From: Saccharofermentans sp.
GTDB taxonomy: Bacteria; Bacillota; Clostridia; Saccharofermentanales; Saccharofermentanaceae
Assembly: GCA_024685385.1 (NCBI GenBank)
Contig: JAIKVV010000022.1
Coordinates: forward strand, 29,600 to 93,599
Length of the DNA stretch: 64,000 nt
Direction: 5' to 3'
Under the pieces are notes generated by a model, which saw nothing but the letters and a program-made list of their open reading frames with translations, was not told where the DNA came from and did not search any database. Below are positions 48,267-57,039 of this stretch, piece by piece. The number at the start of each line of letters is the position of its first letter. The stretch's first letter is position 1. A program made the translations under genes and the position numbers.

Positions 48267-48755
48267 TTATTCGTTCAAAAATGCGTTAAAAGCCGAAGAT
48301 GCGGTTTCATATGTATATCCGCGCCTTGAAGCGAGCCGGAGATAGTCTTCTCGGTGGTCTTCAGGGTTTGCTATAGGATCCAAAGATCTGTATAAAGTTA
48401 AGCATGTTTCCTTATCCGGAGGGAGCTCATCGCAGATACTGTCTGCAACATCTTCGGCAATACCTGCCTCTATCAGCCTGTTATAAATGAAAGCTGCACT
48501 TTCCTGTTTCTTATCAGTGCGGGTTCTTAAGACCTTTTGGGCAGCCTTCATGTCATCAATATATCTGTTATCAATAAGTTCACGAACGGCATCAGCGGAT
48601 ACATCTTCAGAAAAACCCTTATTCATCAGGAAGGTCTTGACCTTTCCTGATGAATAAGTAGAAATACCAATGTGTCTGATACCGCAGCTTACAGCCTCAT
48701 CAACGGACTTGCGGTAGGGATCTGAAATGTCATTCTCACCGTTATAGATGATCAT
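48267..48755 (-). CDS. recX: Regulatory protein RecX
   Basis: RecX binds RecA and limits its filament formation. The 162-residue, helical protein has the family pattern of three-helix repeats, seen in KVKTFLMNKGFSEDVSADAVRELIDNRYIDD and FIYNRLIEAGIAEDVADSIC. It begins 5 bases after the recA stop, without its own strong ribosome site, so it is probably coupled to recA and under the same SOS control. Identification rests on the repeat pattern and the position after recA. Confidence 0.85.
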   Translation of the reverse strand: MIIYNGENDISDPYRKSVDEAVSCGIRHIGISTYSSGKVKTFLMNKGFSEDVSADAVRELIDNRYIDDMKAAQKVLRTRTDKKQESAAFIYNRLIEAGIAEDVADSICDELPPDKETCLTLYRSLDPIANPEDHREDYLRLASRRGYTYETASSAFNAFLNE

Positions 48756-48760
48756 GGGAA

Positions 48761-49897
48761 TTATTCGTCTATTCCGAGGATATCCTCTGCATCAAAATCA
48801 TCATCTAACTCTTCAACATCATCGGATGCTGCAGGAGCAGTGAGATCCTCACCGTCAGCGGGCATATATGATTCACGGATAAGATCTTCGATCTCGGCCT
48901 TAACATCAGGATGCTCGATAAGATAGATCCTGGTATTATCCTTACCCTGACCGATCTTATTGCCCTTATAAGAGAACCATGAACCGCTCTTGATCATGAT
49001 GTTATTCTCAACGGCCAGATCGATAATACAGCTCTCTGCAGAGATGCCCTGACCGTACATGATATCGAACTCGGCTTCCTTGAAAGGCGGAGCGACCTTA
49101 TTCTTTACGACCTTAACTCTGGTATGGTTACCGACAACATCCGTGCCGTTCTTCAAAGCTTCAACACGTCTTACGTCAAGTCTTACGGAAGCATAGAACT
49201 TAAGAGCACGTCCGCCCGGTGTTGTCTCGGGATTACCGAACATGATGCCGACCTTCTCACGGAGCTGATTGATAAAGATGCATACGGTATTGGATTTTGC
49301 AACGACAGGCGCAAGTTTCCTCAGAGCCTGGCTCATGAGTCTTGCCTGAAGACCTACATGGGCATCACCCATCTCACCTTCGATCTCAGCTCTAGGAACA
49401 AGAGCTGCAACCGAGTCAACTACGATAACATCGATACAGCCGGATCTTACAAGAGTCTCACAAATCTCAAGAGCCTGCTCACCTGTATCAGGCTGAGAAA
49501 GGATGAGATTATCAACATCTACACCGATATTGCCTGCATATACCGCATCAAGCGCATGCTCGGCATCGATAAATGCACATGTTCCGCCGTTCTTCTGCGC
49601 TTCGGCAACACAATGAAGAGCTACAGTTGTCTTACCGGATGATTCGGGGCCGAAGATCTCAATGATCCTGCCCCTGGGAAGTCCGCCTATGCCAAGAGCC
49701 ATATCCAATGTCAATGCACCGGTGGAAATAGCTTCTATCTCAACGGATGCCCTGTCACCCATTCTCATGACTGCACCCTGACCGAACTGCTTCTCTATCT
49801 GGGCAAGTGCCGCATCAAGCGCCTTCTTCCTCTCATCGGAATCATTGGCGGGAACTGATCTTACTTCATTCTTAGTCGTATTCTTACTCTTAGCCAT
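48761..49897 (-). CDS. recA: Recombinase RecA
   Basis: RecA forms filaments on single-stranded DNA for homologous recombination and triggers LexA self-cleavage. The start at 49897 ([10 protein letters not shown]) follows GGAGG by eight bases; the track adds 25 codons that cover the operator and promoter. The 378 residues include Walker A GPESSGKT (83-90), the MAW motif [14 protein letters not shown] and an acidic C-terminal tail ([17 protein letters not shown]). A LexA-type box and strong promoter lie upstream; recX follows. Confidence 0.98.
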   Translation of the reverse strand: MAKSKNTTKNEVRSVPANDSDERKKALDAALAQIEKQFGQGAVMRMGDRASVEIEAISTGALTLDMALGIGGLPRGRIIEIFGPESSGKTTVALHCVAEAQKNGGTCAFIDAEHALDAVYAGNIGVDVDNLILSQPDTGEQALEICETLVRSGCIDVIVVDSVAALVPRAEIEGEMGDAHVGLQARLMSQALRKLAPVVAKSNTVCIFINQLREKVGIMFGNPETTPGGRALKFYASVRLDVRRVEALKNGTDVVGNHTRVKVVKNKVAPPFKEAEFDIMYGQGISAESCIIDLAVENNIMIKSGSWFSYKGNKIGQGKDNTRIYLIEHPDVKAEIEDLIRESYMPADGEDLTAPAASDDVEELDDDFDAEDILGIDE

Positions 49898-49916
49898 AAC
49901 GAGATCCTCCATGTTG

Positions 49917-49930
49917 CGAACATTCGTTCT
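49917..49930 (-). promoter_or_regulatory. LexA (SOS) box of recA
   Basis: CGAAC-ATTC-GTTCT on the plus strand fits the Gram-positive SOS consensus CGAAC-N4-GTTCG with one mismatch at the outer base. It lies 13 bases downstream of the -10, over the transcript start, and ahead of the recA ribosome site. lexA is not in the window. Confidence 0.85.
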
Positions 49931-49943
49931 TATTTCTGAATCC

Positions 49944-49972
49944 ATTCTATTAATAACAATAACATTTGTCAA
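49944..49972 (-). promoter_or_regulatory. Sigma-A promoter of recA
   Basis: A perfect TTGACA with TAGAAT 17 bases later on the minus strand, just upstream of the SOS box. Confidence 0.88.
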
Positions 49973-50042
49973 CAGAAATCATCTCACAAATTTTGGGACC
50001 TTGTAGGTTTTTGCGATTTGGGGGACTTTAATGGGACAGAAC

Positions 50043-51644
50043 TTACTGCTTCTTCTTCGGTTTAAGCTTGTTGATAAAGCGGTCCAGCCAGAATCTGGCT
50101 TCTTCCATCTTGAGAATGATAGCCATACCGAAATATACGATAATGCATACAACTCCCCTGCCCGCCAGGCTCAATACGGAAGAAAGCTTGGACGGACCTG
50201 CATGGAAAAAGTTTTCGATAACGAACAGAACAGCGCACATAACCAAGAGGCATAAAGCAGATTTCAGGATAAATACGGCTATGTTGCGCGGCTTGATGTT
50301 CTTATTTCTCATATAGAGGATTATAAGGATGACCATCTGTATAATGCTGCTTACGGAATAAGCTATGGAAAGCGATTTCAAACCGAAATCTTTGTTTATC
50401 AGGATATAGCAGAGCAAAGGATTGGTTATAAGACCTGCAACGCCTGCGACAAGAGGAACCTTAGTCTTGCCGATCGCATAGAAAGCATGGTTCATGACAT
50501 GTACGATCGACTGTGTGATTATTGGCAATACGAGGTAACGCAAAAGAACAGAAGCATCTGCTACGTTTGCGTCTGTATATCTGGATCCCCATTGATATAT
50601 TGCAGCAACGACATTCTGGCTCAAGATGAATATCATTCCCGCAGAAGGGATCGTAAGGAAAAGGATATTCTTTATGCTGGTGGTAAGAAGATCCTTGCAT
50701 TCATCGTATTTCTTGGACTCATAAAGCCCTGCAAGGTGCGGCGTCATGACGGTGCCGATACTGACGGCAAAGATCCCGTAAGGGATCTGCCAGATGGTAT
50801 TTGCATTCCTGAAAAGGAAGATTATGTTGCCGAACCTTCCGGTAAACATGTTGAGAATGACAACATTAAGCTGAACGATCGATGCGGAGAACATGATCGG
50901 CAATGCGCGTTTCAAAAGGAAAAGAAATTCTTTGTCTTTGGGTTCGAACTTAAACCTGAATTTCCTTAAAGTGCTGAATCCGAGGATATAAAGGAACATA
51001 AAGTATATGACGGCTGATACCAGAACGCCTGCAGTTGTATGCATGAGTTCGCTCCGGGAATTGCCTGCCAGGATCATTATCGAAAGCAAAACGCAGATAT
51101 TATAGACCGTAGGGGCAAATGCCGTTGACGAGAAACGCTTATAGGCATTCAGGATGCCGCTCGACAAAGCAGCCAGCATGATAAAGAAGATCTGAGGGAA
51201 AAGGAACTTGGACGCGTTGGCAGCCAGATTAAGTTTCACGGGATCTATCTTGTCATCATTGGCAAGGAAGAGATTATATACGCTGTATATCTGTTCCGAA
51301 AAGATAACGCCCACGGTACATACAATGATCATAACGACGGAGATGACGGACACGAAGATGGATACGGTCCTGATACCTCTCTTCTCTTCATCTACGGCAA
51401 GAGAGCCTGACATATAAGGCGCTACGGACGAGAATATGGCGCCGCCGACCAGAAGGTTATAAAACAGATCCGGAATGTTAAAAGCAAGAGTATAAGCATC
51501 ACGGTAGAGTTCATCGAACTTGATGCCTACTATGATGTCTCTTACAAAGCCCGATCCTTTCGACAGGAGTAATCCCATCATCATGAGGATCGTGGCTATG
51601 ACCATGCTCTTCTTTTTGCTTTGCGGATCTTTTTTCTTATCCAT
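50043..51644 (-). CDS. murJ: Lipid II flippase MurJ
   Basis: MurJ moves the peptidoglycan precursor lipid II across the membrane. The 533-residue protein has about 14 membrane helices. LLLSKGSGFVRDIIVG near the N-terminus and RALPIMFSASIVQLNVVILN with conserved charges are MurJ/MviN hallmarks. The 5' end overlaps cinA by eight bases. It is the last gene of the group proC-rnhA-NUDIX-ftsK-cinA-murJ; no terminator is obvious in the 70 bases before the recA promoter. Confidence 0.93.
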   Translation of the reverse strand: MDKKKDPQSKKKSMVIATILMMMGLLLSKGSGFVRDIIVGIKFDELYRDAYTLAFNIPDLFYNLLVGGAIFSSVAPYMSGSLAVDEEKRGIRTVSIFVSVISVVMIIVCTVGVIFSEQIYSVYNLFLANDDKIDPVKLNLAANASKFLFPQIFFIMLAALSSGILNAYKRFSSTAFAPTVYNICVLLSIMILAGNSRSELMHTTAGVLVSAVIYFMFLYILGFSTLRKFRFKFEPKDKEFLFLLKRALPIMFSASIVQLNVVILNMFTGRFGNIIFLFRNANTIWQIPYGIFAVSIGTVMTPHLAGLYESKKYDECKDLLTTSIKNILFLTIPSAGMIFILSQNVVAAIYQWGSRYTDANVADASVLLRYLVLPIITQSIVHVMNHAFYAIGKTKVPLVAGVAGLITNPLLCYILINKDFGLKSLSIAYSVSSIIQMVILIILYMRNKNIKPRNIAVFILKSALCLLVMCAVLFVIENFFHAGPSKLSSVLSLAGRGVVCIIVYFGMAIILKMEEARFWLDRFINKLKPKKKQ

Positions 51645-52122
51645 TTCTTATTATTTCCCCGGCAAGCTTAAGTGCTTCAACAACGCTTTGTTCTCTTATC
51701 TTAAGCCTGTCCCCTTCAAACTCAAATCTTTCGGTCCTGCTCTTACCGTTACAGTATGCGCTGATATAGACCGTTCCGACCGGCTTGGCCTTTGATCCCC
51801 CGTCAGGACCTGCAATGCCAGTCGCTGATACGCCGACATCAGAGTTAAGCTCTCTTGCGGCTCCCATAGCCATATATTCGGCGCATTCTTTCGATACTGC
51901 ACCGACTGATGATATCACATCAGAAGGAACTTTCAATGAATTTATCTTAACTTCATTCGAATATGACACAATTGCCCCTTTGAAAAACTCGGATACTCCG
52001 GGCACAGCGACCAAAGATGCGGATATGAGTCCTCCTGTAAGGCTCTCGGCAAAAGCAATAGTCAATTTATGTGATCTTAAGAGGTCGCAAAGCTCGTTTA
52101 CGCGTTTTTCGATCTCTGTCAT
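51637..52122 (-). CDS. pncC: CinA C-terminal domain protein (nicotinamide-nucleotide amidase)
   Basis: This 161-residue protein is the free-standing CinA C-terminal domain, which deamidates nicotinamide mononucleotide in PncC of E. coli and recycles the pyridine ring. Conserved AESLTGGLISASLVAVPG with the active serine, GAIVSYSNEVK and GVSATGIAGPDGGS are present. It lacks the N-terminal COG1058 domain of full CinA. Its ATG overlaps the ftsK stop by one base. It shares an operon with ftsK and murJ. Confidence 0.9.
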   Translation of the reverse strand: MTEIEKRVNELCDLLRSHKLTIAFAESLTGGLISASLVAVPGVSEFFKGAIVSYSNEVKINSLKVPSDVISSVGAVSKECAEYMAMGAARELNSDVGVSATGIAGPDGGSKAKPVGTVYISAYCNGKSRTERFEFEGDRLKIREQSVVEALKLAGEIIRNG

Positions 52123-54953
52123 CAGACGTCTCCTTTCGACTGCATCTCAAGCCAATCAGTCTGAGTAATTAGCACCTTACGGGGCTTACTGCCTTCAAAG
52201 GGTCCGATAATATGCTTTCTTTCCAGAACATCGATAAGACGGGCAGCTCTGGGATATCCCACACCCAGCCTCCTCTGAAGTATGGAAACACTGGCCGATC
52301 CGTATTCGATAACGACCTCTACGGCCTTTTCGAAAAGATCATCGCCTTCCTGATCATCACCGCCGGAGGAAGCCTCTGCTCCGCCGCCTGCAGTGCCGTT
52401 TGCTACGGAATCGATTATAGTCTGGTCGTAATCAGGACCGTAATTCTGTTTAAGATAATTAACGATAGCCTCAACTTCGGCATCTTTAAGAAACGCACCC
52501 TGTCCTCTGACGGGCTTGGGAGCCGAAAGCGGCGCATAGAGCATATCGCCCTTGCCCAGGAGTTTCTCCGCGCCGACAGAATCCAGGATGGTACGGCTGT
52601 CAACGCCTGAGGATACGGCAAAAGCTATCCTCGAAGGAACATTTGACTTGATAACGCCTGTAATAACATCAACCGAGGGACGCTGTGTTGCGATGACAAG
52701 ATGAAGGCCGGCAGCTCTTGCCATGGCGGCAAGCCTTGCAATATGGTCTTCCACTTCTTTAGCGGCAACGGTCATGAGATCGGCAAGCTCATCGATTACG
52801 ATGAGCACGAGCGGCAGGGGTTTCTCGCCGTTATAAGTAAGATATTCATTATATCCTGCGATATCCCTGACGGAGTTCTCAGCGAAGAGAGAATATCTCC
52901 TGTTCATCTCGGCTACGGCCCAGGCAAGTGTTGCAGCTGCCTCCTTGGCTTTCGTGACAACAGGCATGTAAAGGTGCGGTATTCCGTTATATACGGCAAG
53001 TTCAACAACCTTAGGGTCGATCATTATCATCCTGACCTGATCGGGTGTCGCATGACAGAGGATGCTGGTCAGAATGGAATTGATACATACAGACTTACCG
53101 GAACCCGTGGAGCCTGCAATAAGAAGATGCGGCATCTTGGCAAGATCGCAATAAATGGGCTTGCCGGGTATATCACGGCCCAAAGCGACCGTAAGAGGAG
53201 ATGATTTCTTAAATTCGGGCGTCTCAAGAAGACTGCGCAGATGCACTACTGAAGATTTGTCATTAGGGATCTCAATGCCGATAGCGCTCTTTCCGGGGAT
53301 AGGCGCTTCAATACGGACGGAAACTGCAGCCATAGCAAGCTTGATGTCTTCCTGCAGATTGACAACTCTGCTGACTTTGGTACCCGTTGCGATCGTAAGT
53401 TCAAATCTTGTGATAGAAGGTCCGTAAGTGATATCTACAACCTTGGATTCAATACCGAAACTCCTTAAAGCCTCTTCAAGCTTTCTCGCCTTCATCTGAA
53501 GCTGGGCATTTGATTCCTTGGCAGTAGTCTTGACGGAATCAGCTTCTAGCTTTGATGTCGGAGCAGGTGTATATGCTCCTTTTCTGCGTCTTACGGCAGG
53601 TTGCTTATTAAATGAAACATCAGAAGCAGTCTTAGCACTTCTGTCGTCTGCGCCTTCGATTATCCTGCCTTCAGTCTGCGAAAAGCCTGAAACATCAGTA
53701 TTCCTGTTAACGGGGATGGCAGCATTGTCAGAAGATGAAGTCCTTCTTGAAATCTTGTTTACAGGTTTATCGCTACCGGGCATGACAGGAGCTCTCACGC
53801 TTCCTCTTTCCGTGGATCTGTAATCTGAAACGGAAGGCGCATCATCCGTTATCTCATACATCTCATCAGCTCCCGTATAATCTGATCCGCTTTCGACAAC
53901 ATTGCCGCCGAAAGGTCTCTCATCGGGCTCGGGGGTCAGGTCAAAGAAATCCTGCTCTTTTTTCTCGGGAAGGAATGAAGGTCTCTTCATCTCGGAGGGC
54001 CTGTGCAAAGGAGCATTCTTGGGCATGGCCGTATAAGTGAAATCAGCTTCGGGATGTTCCTGAGTGGTATCTACAGTCCTGTTTTCGTAATTGAGTATAC
54101 CTTCCTCCTGCTGTCTTACGCCGAAAGCAGGATCAGTAACATCTATGAAGCCTGTCTTGCTGTCAACGGGTATCGCAGGCTGGAAAGGATCCCTCCTGGG
54201 CTGACTTCTCATGGAAGCGCCCTGACCGGAATAACCTACTGCTTTATTTACGGCATCGTATGTTCCGTTCTTTTGGATCCTCGTGTCAGAACCCGTATAA
54301 ACAGCAGCACCGGGCTGAGGTCTGTAGTGATTAACATTTCCCGCTCTCTTGCGGGCAACGGCATTTCCTATGGCATCAGCGGTCTTTCTGGCAGTTTTCT
54401 TGAGGGAAACCCTGAATACGAGAACCACCTGAAGGATAAAGAACAAAGCCAAAGTAAGGCAGGTCAGGACCTTGCCTACTGCCGTATAAAGGGCAAGAGC
54501 GATCATGCCGCCTATTACACCGCCGGGAAGGACAAATGACTCTGTTGTTTTCGAGATCAGGGACTTATCGACTCCGGACTGCCAGAGCAAAGAGATCGCT
54601 GCCGTTGCCGTATGCTCTCCCTTGCTGTTTACCGCCAAAGTGCGGAAATGATCGAAATCCATGGTAACAGCCGCAAGAAATGCGGATACCGCAAAGATAA
54701 TGACTATAACGGTAAGAACACGGAACTTGGCCACGCCCTGACGCTTTTCGAAAAAGAAATCAATTGCAGCATAAAGGATAAATGCCGGTATGAGGTTTGC
54801 AGCCGAACCTATGAGGCCGAATCCAACATCTCTTACGGCAGATCCTGCAACACCGGTAATGCCTGACGGCAGATAAAACATCAGGATCAAAGCAAGAGCC
54901 AGGAAGAATAAGACTATGCCGCAGGCTTCACGTCTGTTATCGTTCTGTTCCAA
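52122..54953 (-). CDS. ftsK: DNA translocase FtsK/SpoIIIE
   Basis: The translocase pumps DNA through the closing septum. It starts with TTG, seven bases after a full AAGGAGG. The 943 residues have four N-terminal membrane helices (about 10-190), a polar linker of some 270 residues, and the motor: LIAGSTGSGKSVCINSIL (Walker A), VLIVIDELADLM (Walker B), and a C-terminal gamma winged-helix (SASVSILQRRLGVGYPRAARLIDVLE) that reads KOPS/SRS-type sites. The start overlaps the NUDIX gene by 17 bases. Confidence 0.95.
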   Translation of the reverse strand: MEQNDNRREACGIVLFFLALALILMFYLPSGITGVAGSAVRDVGFGLIGSAANLIPAFILYAAIDFFFEKRQGVAKFRVLTVIVIIFAVSAFLAAVTMDFDHFRTLAVNSKGEHTATAAISLLWQSGVDKSLISKTTESFVLPGGVIGGMIALALYTAVGKVLTCLTLALFFILQVVLVFRVSLKKTARKTADAIGNAVARKRAGNVNHYRPQPGAAVYTGSDTRIQKNGTYDAVNKAVGYSGQGASMRSQPRRDPFQPAIPVDSKTGFIDVTDPAFGVRQQEEGILNYENRTVDTTQEHPEADFTYTAMPKNAPLHRPSEMKRPSFLPEKKEQDFFDLTPEPDERPFGGNVVESGSDYTGADEMYEITDDAPSVSDYRSTERGSVRAPVMPGSDKPVNKISRRTSSSDNAAIPVNRNTDVSGFSQTEGRIIEGADDRSAKTASDVSFNKQPAVRRRKGAYTPAPTSKLEADSVKTTAKESNAQLQMKARKLEEALRSFGIESKVVDITYGPSITRFELTIATGTKVSRVVNLQEDIKLAMAAVSVRIEAPIPGKSAIGIEIPNDKSSVVHLRSLLETPEFKKSSPLTVALGRDIPGKPIYCDLAKMPHLLIAGSTGSGKSVCINSILTSILCHATPDQVRMIMIDPKVVELAVYNGIPHLYMPVVTKAKEAAATLAWAVAEMNRRYSLFAENSVRDIAGYNEYLTYNGEKPLPLVLIVIDELADLMTVAAKEVEDHIARLAAMARAAGLHLVIATQRPSVDVITGVIKSNVPSRIAFAVSSGVDSRTILDSVGAEKLLGKGDMLYAPLSAPKPVRGQGAFLKDAEVEAIVNYLKQNYGPDYDQTIIDSVANGTAGGGAEASSGGDDQEGDDLFEKAVEVVIEYGSASVSILQRRLGVGYPRAARLIDVLERKHIIGPFEGSKPRKVLITQTDWLEMQSKGDV

Positions 54954-55509
54954 TGAGAAGCCTCCTTGCAGCCTTATAAATAAGCACCTGTGTCTTTGCG
55001 TCCTCTATCTTACCGGAATCAGCCATATCAAGAAGTTCCTTAAGAGGCACCTTATGTATCGAAATAAATTCGCCGCTGTCCGGATGCGTGCCCTTATATT
55101 CAAGGCCGCGGGCCAGATAAAGATAGATTATCTCCGAACAGTAGCCCGGAGTTGCGGCTGCTGTGCCGACTGCTTCGATGTCGGAAGCCGTAAAACCTGT
55201 TTCTTCCGTAATCTCCCTGGCAACACATTCTTCGGGGCTCTCACCTTTCTCGATCTTGCCGGCGGGAGCTTCAAGATAAACCTTGCCTACGGCAGTGCGG
55301 TACTGCTTAACCATGTAACAATTAAGATCGTCATCTATGGGAAGGACGCAGCAACCGCCGTTATGTTTTATTACTTCACGGGATGCTTCCTTACCGTCGG
55401 GAAGCATTACCTGTCTTAATTCACAATCGAAAACACGTCCCGAATAAAGGATCTCGGAACTGATCGTTACTTCTGTCAAATTGTCGTCACTACAGTCACA
55501 TCTGCCCAT
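54937..55509 (-). CDS. NUDIX hydrolase (ADP-ribose pyrophosphatase type)
   Basis: The 190-residue protein contains a full Nudix box, GKIEKGESPEECVAREITEE followed by TGF, with GX5EX7REUXEEXGU spacing. N-terminal YSGRVFDCELRQVMLPDGKEA and EAPAGKIE resemble ADP-ribose pyrophosphatases (NudF). The true substrate is not certain. It is in the rnhA-ftsK operon, 20 bases after rnhA, and its 3' end overlaps ftsK. Confidence 0.9.
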   Translation of the reverse strand: MGRCDCSDDNLTEVTISSEILYSGRVFDCELRQVMLPDGKEASREVIKHNGGCCVLPIDDDLNCYMVKQYRTAVGKVYLEAPAGKIEKGESPEECVAREITEETGFTASDIEAVGTAAATPGYCSEIIYLYLARGLEYKGTHPDSGEFISIHKVPLKELLDMADSGKIEDAKTQVLIYKAARRLLIGTER

Positions 55510-55529
55510 AGAAAGACCAAATACCTGCT

Positions 55530-55976
55530 TTACTTGTATTTAGCAGCCGCATTTACTGCCAAAGCATCACAGCGGTTGTTATATTCATTGTCAGCATGCC
55601 CTTTGACCTTCACGAATTCGATCTTATGGATCTCACATAACCTTAAGAGTTCCTGCCAAAGATCCTTATTTGCAACTTCTGCTTTTGCGCTGTTGACCCA
55701 GCCGTTGCGGGTCCAATTGTCGAGCCAATGCTGAGAGAAGGCATTAACCACATAGGCACTGTCACTATATACAGTCACATTACATGGACGCGTGAGAGCA
55801 GAAAGCCCTTTTATCACGGCCAGGAGTTCCATACGGTTATTAGTCGTAAGTTCGGCTCCCCCGCTCATCTCCTTCTCGACTTTGCCGGCTATGAGTATAC
55901 AGCCCCATCCGCCGGGGCCCGGGTTGCCTGAGCATGCTCCGTCAGTGTATATTGTAACATTAGTGAGTTCGGACAT
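55530..55976 (-). CDS. rnhA: Ribonuclease HI
   Basis: RNase HI cuts RNA in RNA-DNA hybrids. The 148-residue protein has the four acidic catalytic residues in TIYTDGACSGNPGPGGWG, NNRMELLAVI, VYSDSAYVV and NRCDALAV. It is a type I enzyme with full length and the basic region NWTRNGWVNS. It starts 3 bases after proC, so the two genes are cotranscribed. Confidence 0.95.
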   Translation of the reverse strand: MSELTNVTIYTDGACSGNPGPGGWGCILIAGKVEKEMSGGAELTTNNRMELLAVIKGLSALTRPCNVTVYSDSAYVVNAFSQHWLDNWTRNGWVNSAKAEVANKDLWQELLRLCEIHKIEFVKVKGHADNEYNNRCDALAVNAAAKYK

Positions 55977-55979
55977 TCT

Positions 55980-56783
55980 TTACTTTCCTGTGGCAAGTTC
56001 GACTGTTCTGTTGTATGCCGCGTCTACTGATTTGATAACAGCATCACGGAAGCCGTTCTCTTCAAGAGCAGCAACGCCTGCGATCGTCGTTCCTGCCGGT
56101 GAACATACCATATCCTTAAGAACAGCGGGATGAAGTCCAGTCTCAAAAGCCAGCTTACCGGATCCCATTACTGTAGCTTCGGCAATCTTAAGGGCATCTG
56201 CCCTGGGAATACCGTATTTTACTGCTGCATCAGCCATTGCCTCGATAAAGAGCATGACATATGCAGGTCCTGTGCCGGATACGCATCCGATGACATCAAG
56301 AGTCTTCTCATCACACTCGATGACTATGCCGCAGGTCTCGAAAAGCTTGATACAGAAGTCTTTCTGTTCTCCTTCGATCCTTACGGGAACAACTGCGGAA
56401 ACACCGGAAGCCACCTGTGCAGGCGTATTGGGCATGACTCTTAAGATCTTGCGGTCCTTGCCCGCGATATTTTCGATCCTGGAGACCTTGACGGCTGCAG
56501 CGATGGATATGATGACACATTCATCCTTAACATCGGGCATCAGGCCTTCCAGAGCTTTATCAAACTGCTGGGGCTTAACGGCCATAAGTATATAGTCAGC
56601 ATCCGTAACAGCGCTCTTGACATCGTCGGTAGCCTTGCAGCCGTATTCAGCTGCGACTGTGTCTGCAGCATCTTTTCTGACATCAAATACGCAAAGCTCA
56701 TCTTTATTGATCATTCCGGAAGAAATGAATCCCTTAATAAGCGCTTTCCCCATGTTGCCGGTGCCGATAACGGTAAACTTCAT
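55980..56783 (-). CDS. proC: Pyrroline-5-carboxylate reductase
   Basis: ProC reduces pyrroline-5-carboxylate to proline with NAD(P)H. The 267-residue protein has the nucleotide-binding VIGTGNMGKALIKGF at the N-terminus and the C-terminal substrate segment GCVSGTGPAYVMLFIEAMADAAV. It is probably the first gene of the operon that runs through murJ. proA and proB are not in the window. GAGGTGAG precedes the ATG. Confidence 0.95.
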   Translation of the reverse strand: MKFTVIGTGNMGKALIKGFISSGMINKDELCVFDVRKDAADTVAAEYGCKATDDVKSAVTDADYILMAVKPQQFDKALEGLMPDVKDECVIISIAAAVKVSRIENIAGKDRKILRVMPNTPAQVASGVSAVVPVRIEGEQKDFCIKLFETCGIVIECDEKTLDVIGCVSGTGPAYVMLFIEAMADAAVKYGIPRADALKIAEATVMGSGKLAFETGLHPAVLKDMVCSPAGTTIAGVAALEENGFRDAVIKSVDAAYNRTVELATGK

Positions 56784-56839
56784 AGCATCTCACCTCATAA
56801 TTTTAATAATATAAGATAGACATAATATTAACATTCCAC

Positions 56840-56868
56840 TTGACAGAGTGCAAACCATTCGATAAACT
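56840..56868 (+). promoter_or_regulatory. Promoter of tRNA-Trp
   Basis: TTGACA-N17-TAAACT on the plus strand, ending 15 bases before the mature tRNA, as expected for a tRNA promoter. Confidence 0.75.
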
Positions 56869-56883
56869 ACCTCTTGTCGTTAC

Positions 56884-56958
56884 AGGGGAGTGGCTCAACG
56901 GTAGAGCAGCGGTCTCCAAAACCGCCGGTTGCGCGTTCGAATCGTGTCTCCCCTGCCA
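56884..56958 (+). tRNA. tRNA-Trp (CCA anticodon)
   Basis: A full cloverleaf can be folded by hand. Acceptor AGGGGAG / CTCCCCT, D arm GCTC / GAGC, anticodon arm GCGGT / ACCGC with loop CTCCAAA giving anticodon CCA, and T arm with loop TTCGAAT. The discriminator is G and the CCA end is encoded. The normal CCA anticodon argues against UGA reassignment to Trp by this tRNA. The ORF running across it (56803-56997) is spurious. Confidence 0.95.
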
Positions 56959-56967
56959 GACAATAAT

Positions 56968-57014
56968 AAAAGGGATGCCTCTTTGTGATCTGATCACTTT
57001 GGAGACATCCCCTT
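56968..57014. repeat. 47-bp hairpin repeat, copy 1
   Basis: An imperfect palindrome with outer stem GGGATG / CATCCC and inner stem GTGATC-T-GATCAC. It matches copy 2 at 58845-58891 in 45 of 47 bases. It lies 25 bases past the stop of the LRR lipoprotein gene and 9 bases after the tRNA-Trp CCA end, with T-rich flanks on both strands, so it may end transcription of both. Confidence 0.85.
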
Positions 57015-57039
57015 ATTTATTTGATCCGCCTCGTGCACA

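Noticed and set aside
56803-56997. 64-residue minus-strand ORF with a plausible-looking peptide
   Set aside because: It crosses tRNA-Trp and is the usual spurious translation of a tRNA complement.
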